Shown piece after piece: positions 59,110-64,000 of a stretch of DNA of 64,000 nt. The notes below the pieces were generated by a model. The model saw only the letters and a program-made list of their open reading frames with translations, had not been told where the DNA came from and did not search any database. Source of the DNA: Agapanthus africanus (Eukaryota > Streptophyta > Magnoliopsida > Asparagales > Amaryllidaceae); the NCBI GenBank assembly GCA_030015575.1, contig JASDDO010000006.1:205969632-206033631 (forward strand), given 5' to 3'. Made by a program: the position numbers and the translations under genes. Numbering within the stretch: position 1 is the stretch's first letter; every line of letters starts with the position of its first letter.

Positions 59110-62100
59110 CTAGGGCCAGCTGTTGTAGTATCGCATACCCAACATCCTGAAGAGTCTCTCGAACTGTATCTGGGAAATGGCCTTCGTGAGTGGATCCGCT
59201 GGGTTGTTCTTCGTGTCAACTCTCCTGACCTCGATCTCCTGGCGATCGACTATCTCCCGGATCAGGTGATACCGCCTTAGAATATGTCTGGATCGCTGAT
59301 GGGAACAGGGTTCCTTGGCCAAAGCCACTGCTCCATTGTTATCATAATACAAAGGTATTGGATACTCAATCGATGGAACCACACCAAGTTTCGTTATCAA
59401 CTTCTTCATCCAGACATCCTCTTTGGAAGCATCGTTGGCAGCGATGTATTCAGCCTCCATCGTCGAGTCTGCTACGGTTTCCTGCTTGGAACTCTTCCAG
59501 CATACTGCCCCTCCATTGAGGGTAAAGACAAATCCCGAGACTGATTTAGGGTCGTCCTTGTCACTGTGGAAGCTCGAATCGGTAAAGGACTCCACTTGGA
59601 GTTGTCCGTTACCATACACCAAGAGCATTTCTTTAGTACTTCTCAAAAATTTAAGAATGCTCTTCACAGCTGTCTAGTGACTCTCTCCTGGATCTGCTTG
59701 ATAACTACTCACTATACTTAGCGAGTATGCTACATCGGGTCTGGTACATAGCATCGCGTACATGATAGAGCCTACTGCTGAAGCATAGGGTATCCCTTGC
59801 ATGCGAGCTCTCTCCAAATCAGTCTTGGGAGACATCTTTTTAGAGAGAGTGAGTCTTGAGATCGTGGGTAAAAACCCATGCTTGGATTCTTCCATGCTAA
59901 ACCACTTAAGTATGGTGTCAATGTACCTGGATTGGGACAATCCCAGTATCCATTTAGATTTATCTCTATAGATCTTAATCCCCAAGATGTAGGAGGCATC
60001 ACCTAGATCCTTCATTGAGAATCATTGTGATAAGAAGAGCTTGACCGAGTGCAGCATAGGAATATCATTTCCTATCAAGAGTATGTCATCCAAGTACAAT
60101 ACGAGGAAGACAACCTTACTCTCTGCTACCTTCTTGTATATACAAGGTTTATCTACGTTTTTGATGAATTCAAACTCTTTAACTACAACATCAAAACAGA
60201 TGTTCCAACTCTGCGATGCCTGCTTTAACCCGTAGATGGATTTAAGTAGCTTGCACACCTTTCCGCTGCTCCCAGTATCTACGAAGCCCTCTGGCTGAGT
60301 CATGCACACGCTCTCTTTTAAATCACCATTTAGAAAGGTGGTCTTAACATCCATTTACCAGATTTCATAGTCATGGTATGCAACAATGGCAAGTAGGATC
60401 CGGATGGACTTAAGCATAGCCACTGGAGAAAAGGTTTCATCATTATCCATACCTGGTCGTTGACGAAAACCATCTGCAACTAGTCTAGCTTTGAAAGCCT
60501 CAGCTTTTCCATCTACACCAAGTTTCTTCTTAAAGATCCATTTGCTCCCAATGGGTTTTACCCCTTCAGGAGCAACTTCCAAAGTCCATACTTTGTTGGT
60601 TTGCATTGATTCCATCTTAGATCGCATTGCATCCAGCCACTTCAAAGATTCCCTACTCGTGATGGCCTGCTCGAAGCTAGTTGGGTCATCATCTTCCATG
60701 ATGCAATCCTCGCTCCCACCATCAATGAGAAAACCTTTGCATCTCTCATGTGGATAAGGAACCCTACTAGATCGGCGGAGAGGCCGAGGTTCGTTGGGAA
60801 CTACTGAATCCTCTAGTTCTACCAAATCTTCTGTCGTAGTTTGTATAGCTGGAACCTCTTCCAGTTCTACTTCCTTGCCACTAATTTCTTTTTCAAGAAA
60901 TTCATTTTCTAAAAAGGCGGCATGTCGAGAAACGAACACTTTTTGTTCCTCGGTGTGGTAGAAGTTATACCCTCACGAATGTTTGGGATATCCAATAAAC
61001 TTATACAGAAAAGACCTTGCCTCGAGCTTGTCCGGATTTTGTGTTTTCATATATGCCGGACAACCCCATATCCTAACATAATTAAGATATGGTCTCTTTC
61101 CTTTCCATATCTCATATGGAGTGGTTGACACAGATTTGGTGGGAACCATATTCAATAGGTCTGCAGCTGTCTCCAGTGCATAACCCCAAAAGGAAATAGG
61201 TAACTCAGCGGTGCTCATCATAGAGCGCACCATATCTAATAGGGTGCGATTCCTCCATTCCAATACACCGTTGTGATGTGGTGTATACGGAAGAGTAAGC
61301 TAAGAGAGAATCCCATTCTCTTTTAGATAGTCTCGGAAATCATTGCTCAAGTATTCTCCTCCTCGATCAGGTCGAAGGATTTTAAAACTTTTACCCGTTT
61401 GTTTCTCGACTTCGTGCTTATAATCTTTGAATTTCTCAAAAGCTTCATACTTGTATTTCAACAGGAACACATGTCTGTATCTTGAGAGACCGTCAGTGAA
61501 GGTAATGAAGTACGAGGAATCATTCCTGGCATGTGTAGACATGGGACCACATACATCACTATGTATCAGTCCCAAGGGTTCTGTAGCTTTTTCTTCGTGT
61601 CCACTAAACGGAGTTTTGGTCATCTTCCCTTTGAGACATGACTGGCAAGTGTCATAAGATGATAATTCGAATGGATTCAAATATCCATCTTTATGTAACT
61701 TAGCTAGTCGTGTCTCATTGTTATAACCTAGTCTACAATGCCACAAGAAGGATTCGTTCATTTCTGAACTCTTCCTCTTGTGTGTGTTTTGTATATTAAG
61801 AACCGTGGTTTGATTTAGAACGTATATGCCATTATTTAACGAGCCTGATCCAATCAACTTTTGATTTTGGAAGATATTCATAACATTATCCTGTACTACA
61901 AAATTATATCCTTCTTTACTTAATAAAGAAACTGATATAAGAATGTATATCTTGGTCAGAATGTAATAGCATTCGTTCAGAATCAATGTATTACCATTTG
62001 GTAATTCAAAGTGAAATTTGCCAACTGCTTTGGCTGCAACATTTGCACCATTCTCTACTCTTACGGAATGATCACCTATTCCCAGTTCTCTACCTTTCCT

Positions 62101-62355
62101 TAGCCCATGTAACATATTATATATGTGGGATCCCGATCCGGTATCTAATACCCAGGACGTAGAATGAACCGAGAAACAGTTTTTGATAACTAATACACCC
62201 GAAGAAGATGCATCAACATGCTTATTCTTCGTTTGGGCGGTGTGGGAATCCGGATATGTCCATATTCCCTGCTCAGTCTTATAACAATTATAAGAAAGAA
62301 CGGAACCAACGTTACCCTGCTCAGTATAATAAGCGGGTACGGTCAATACATCCAT
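59110..62355 (-). pseudogene. C3 pol: protease, integrase, RT, RNase H, five in-frame stops
   Basis: One frame of 1082 codons, never shifted, with nonsense codons at 61300-61302, 60973-60975, 60355-60357, 60022-60024 and 59674-59676. Domains in order: aspartic protease (WVLDTGSGSH, Asp at residue 71); GAG-pre-integrase zinc motif (HCRLGYNNE, CQSCLKGK); integrase core (HSDVCGPM, DRGGEY, and the Glu in GVLEWRNR just after the first stop); RT (WIFKKKLGVDGK, MDVKTTFLNGDL, active site YLDD near 60090); RNase H (TDSSFHSDKDD, ADSTMEAEY, YYDNNGAVALA, ADPLTKA). It would process, copy and integrate the element. Gag, normally upstream in the same frame, is absent. The ATG at 62355 is the first of the frame. 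Confidence 0.92.
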
Positions 62356-62813
62356 ATTATTATCTTGATTAAGACATGGTCTCTACCTGGAGAGAGAGAG
62401 AAGAAAACACTTTAGCGTATGCTCTTGCAAGATCAGATTGGTTATTATTTTATCTAATCAGGATGACTCCCACTTTTTTTTTTCAAATCTTCCTTCAAAC
62501 CCTAAAAGGAAAGACTAGCCGGGATTAATTACACCATACAAGTTCGCCAATGTTTCAGCCAGGCCTGTGTTGGTACATTGAGGGAGGTTCCTCTTGCTTT
62601 CGTACGGACCAAATTAAAATAAACCTCGTTTTCCCAGTGGCATAACCCCGTTAACACCTTTCTAGGGACCTACTTGATCGGCTAATTGTCCTGTGTAAAA
62701 GTCTCCAGGAGTAACTCTTACTCGCAGTGAGTATCGGGATCTTACTATATCATAGAAGGTATGCAATCTCATTGCAAATTTCAACACTTGAAATTCCCGA
62801 CAATATTCTGTCC

Positions 62814-63027
62814 CTAGCGTCCTATGACCTTGACGCAGGCCAACAAACCATAGTCCGCTAGTCAAGTTCAACCCGTACATTTCTTGATTGAATTAAACCA
62901 ACCCGCACGACCTTTGGCGCAGGCCAACAAAGTCGTACGACTACCCTAATCCATTCTCATCTTATGCTGCAGATAAGCATTTGTTAGCTACCGCACACTA
63001 CGTCTTGACGCATGCCAACAAACGTAG
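62814..63027 (-). repeat. Three capped hairpins in C3 leader
   Basis: Minus-strand stem-loops at 62998-63027 (CTACGT/ACGTAG), 62904-62939 (CGTACGAC/GTCGTGCG) and 62814-62861 (CTAGCG+CTATG/CATAG+CGCTAG). The caps are TTGGC-ATGC-GTCAA, TTGGC-CTGC-GCCAA and TTGGC-CTGC-GTCAA. In the second, the cap's G-T pair has become G-C. Confidence 0.87.
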
Positions 63028-63149
63028 CACGAATACTATGTAGTACTTATCTGAAATGACGGAGGGCTACGACAGATTTTTAGAAAAAAATTTTGCGTAA
63101 TGAACTTGATATCGTCGTAGAAACAAGTGATTTGAAAAGGAGTGTTTTT

Positions 63150-63410
63150 GAGGATTTTACTAGTTTCGCAAAAGAGGCCGCTCCCGGTGAAGGGATCTTG
63201 ACTCTTTCCTTATCGAATAAGGTGCAGGATATTTCACAAATACCACCATGCAAAGCAAGAACTATAGAAGCAATCAAAAACAAAACTGAGTGAGTTATAG
63301 CATCTGCTAGTTTCGCTAAAGTGGTCACTTCCGGTGAAGGGGTCTCGGCTCTTTCCTTATCGAATAAGGTGCTGGATATTCTACAAGGAATACCGCTAAG
63401 CAAAGCAAAA
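63150..63410 (-). repeat. Duplicated three-hairpin unit in C3 leader
   Basis: On the minus strand: CCTTAT-TCG-ATAAGG stems (near 63212-63226 and 63357-63371) and AAAGAG/CTCTTT enclosing TCCC-TTCACC-GGGA (near 63170-63210). The second copy has a partly mismatched core. Confidence 0.8.
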
Positions 63411-64000
63411 ACTAGAGCTACCCTTTTTGAAAATTTGATTCTACAACATCTTTTAGGTTTCTTTCTTTTTCGTTAATCTCATTAATGAAGTCCCATCATG
63501 TATACTTCCTAAGCATCACAGAAGAAACGAAAATACAACGTACGCTTATGCCATCCGCATTCGCCACAACGTCCCGTTTTGCACCGTTAGGTTACTTAAC
63601 TAACGGCACACCGGGTAGGACTAGCGCGTGTTCAAAACATAAGCAACGTTTATTATATATCATACATATAATAATAAAGCATTCGTCTCAGATATATGTA
63701 GTGATCACATCACAGAATATCAGCAGCAGAAGATAACATATGAAATATTGGATATACTAGGAGGTCCATGTTTTATTTTAAGCCTGTATAAAACACGGAT
63801 TTCACGGTCGCGATGAATAGCCAAACCCATATCCTTAGACCCCTACGAGAGCGGAAAGAAACCCTACCAATTCTAGAGTTAGGAGACCCAGATTCCACTC
63901 CTCAAGATGGTCTCCTACTGGACTCTAGAACCCGGTTACTTATGCTCCCCTCCTTGGGTCTATCCTAATGCGGAAAAGTAAATAATATACAACAATGGTG

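Larger units (their letters stand above)
56898..64000 (-). mobile_element. C3: copia element with nearly open pol, 5' end outside window
   Basis: Minus-strand copia copy. Its 3' LTR is 56898-59095 (2198 bp), its polypurine tract 59096-59106, pol 59110-62355 and leader 62356 to the window edge. It inserted into the C4 interior. The 5' LTR and PBS are outside. Same family as C1 and C4. Confidence 0.9.
62356..64000 (-). other. C3 leader, non-coding
   Basis: Aligns with the C1 leader from about 36600 to 38150 in reverse. It contains a splice-acceptor-like tract (62387-62403), three capped hairpins (62814-63027) and the duplicated three-hairpin unit (about 63150-63410). No gag ORF is present. Confidence 0.78.

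Overview
This window is from a large plant nuclear genome, most likely a eudicot. I infer this from Athila-type Ty3 and plant-type Ty1/copia pol proteins, primer-binding sites (PBS) for plant tRNA-Asp and initiator tRNA-Met, and a plant RTE-type LINE. I found no host gene, rRNA, recognisable tRNA or CRISPR array. Almost every base belongs to a nest of retroelements.

Layout: (1) 1-10002, an Athila-like Ty3 element (A1) on the minus strand; its 3' end lies outside the window and gag-pol is broken by stops and frameshifts. (2) 10003-10412, a copia LTR fragment. (3) 10413-19695, a non-autonomous LTR element with very large LTRs (D1), interrupted at 14840-18175 by a LINE with an uninterrupted ORF and a 17-18 bp target-site duplication (TSD). 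(4) 19696-32907, a second member of the same family (D2). Its 5' LTR holds two solo LTRs (23162-24703 and 25145-26875). Its 3' LTR is cut by (5) 32908-43227, a decayed copia element (C1). (6) 43228-43760, a D-type LTR fragment (D3). (7) 43761-56897, copia element C4, with (8) copia element C2 (44599-54746) inside its 5' LTR and (9) copia element C3 (minus strand, 56898 to beyond the window) inside its internal region.

Only three protein-coding units are worth reading as genes: A1 gag-pol (broken), the LINE endonuclease/reverse transcriptase (open), and C3 pol (one frame with five nonsense codons). C2 has LTRs of identical length differing at about 23 of 2229 positions, yet a non-coding interior, so it was probably mobilised in trans.

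The most interesting signal is non-coding. Several families carry repeated inverted-repeat modules whose stems change in a compensatory way between copies. They are: three hairpins with a shared TTGGC/GTCAA cap in the copia leaders; a duplicated three-hairpin unit; paired hairpins in copia U3; a hairpin array in the D elements; and a pair of complementary GC-rich palindromes with centres 30-31 bp apart that recurs in Ty3 and Ty1 elements. All of these were read by eye and need covariation statistics.
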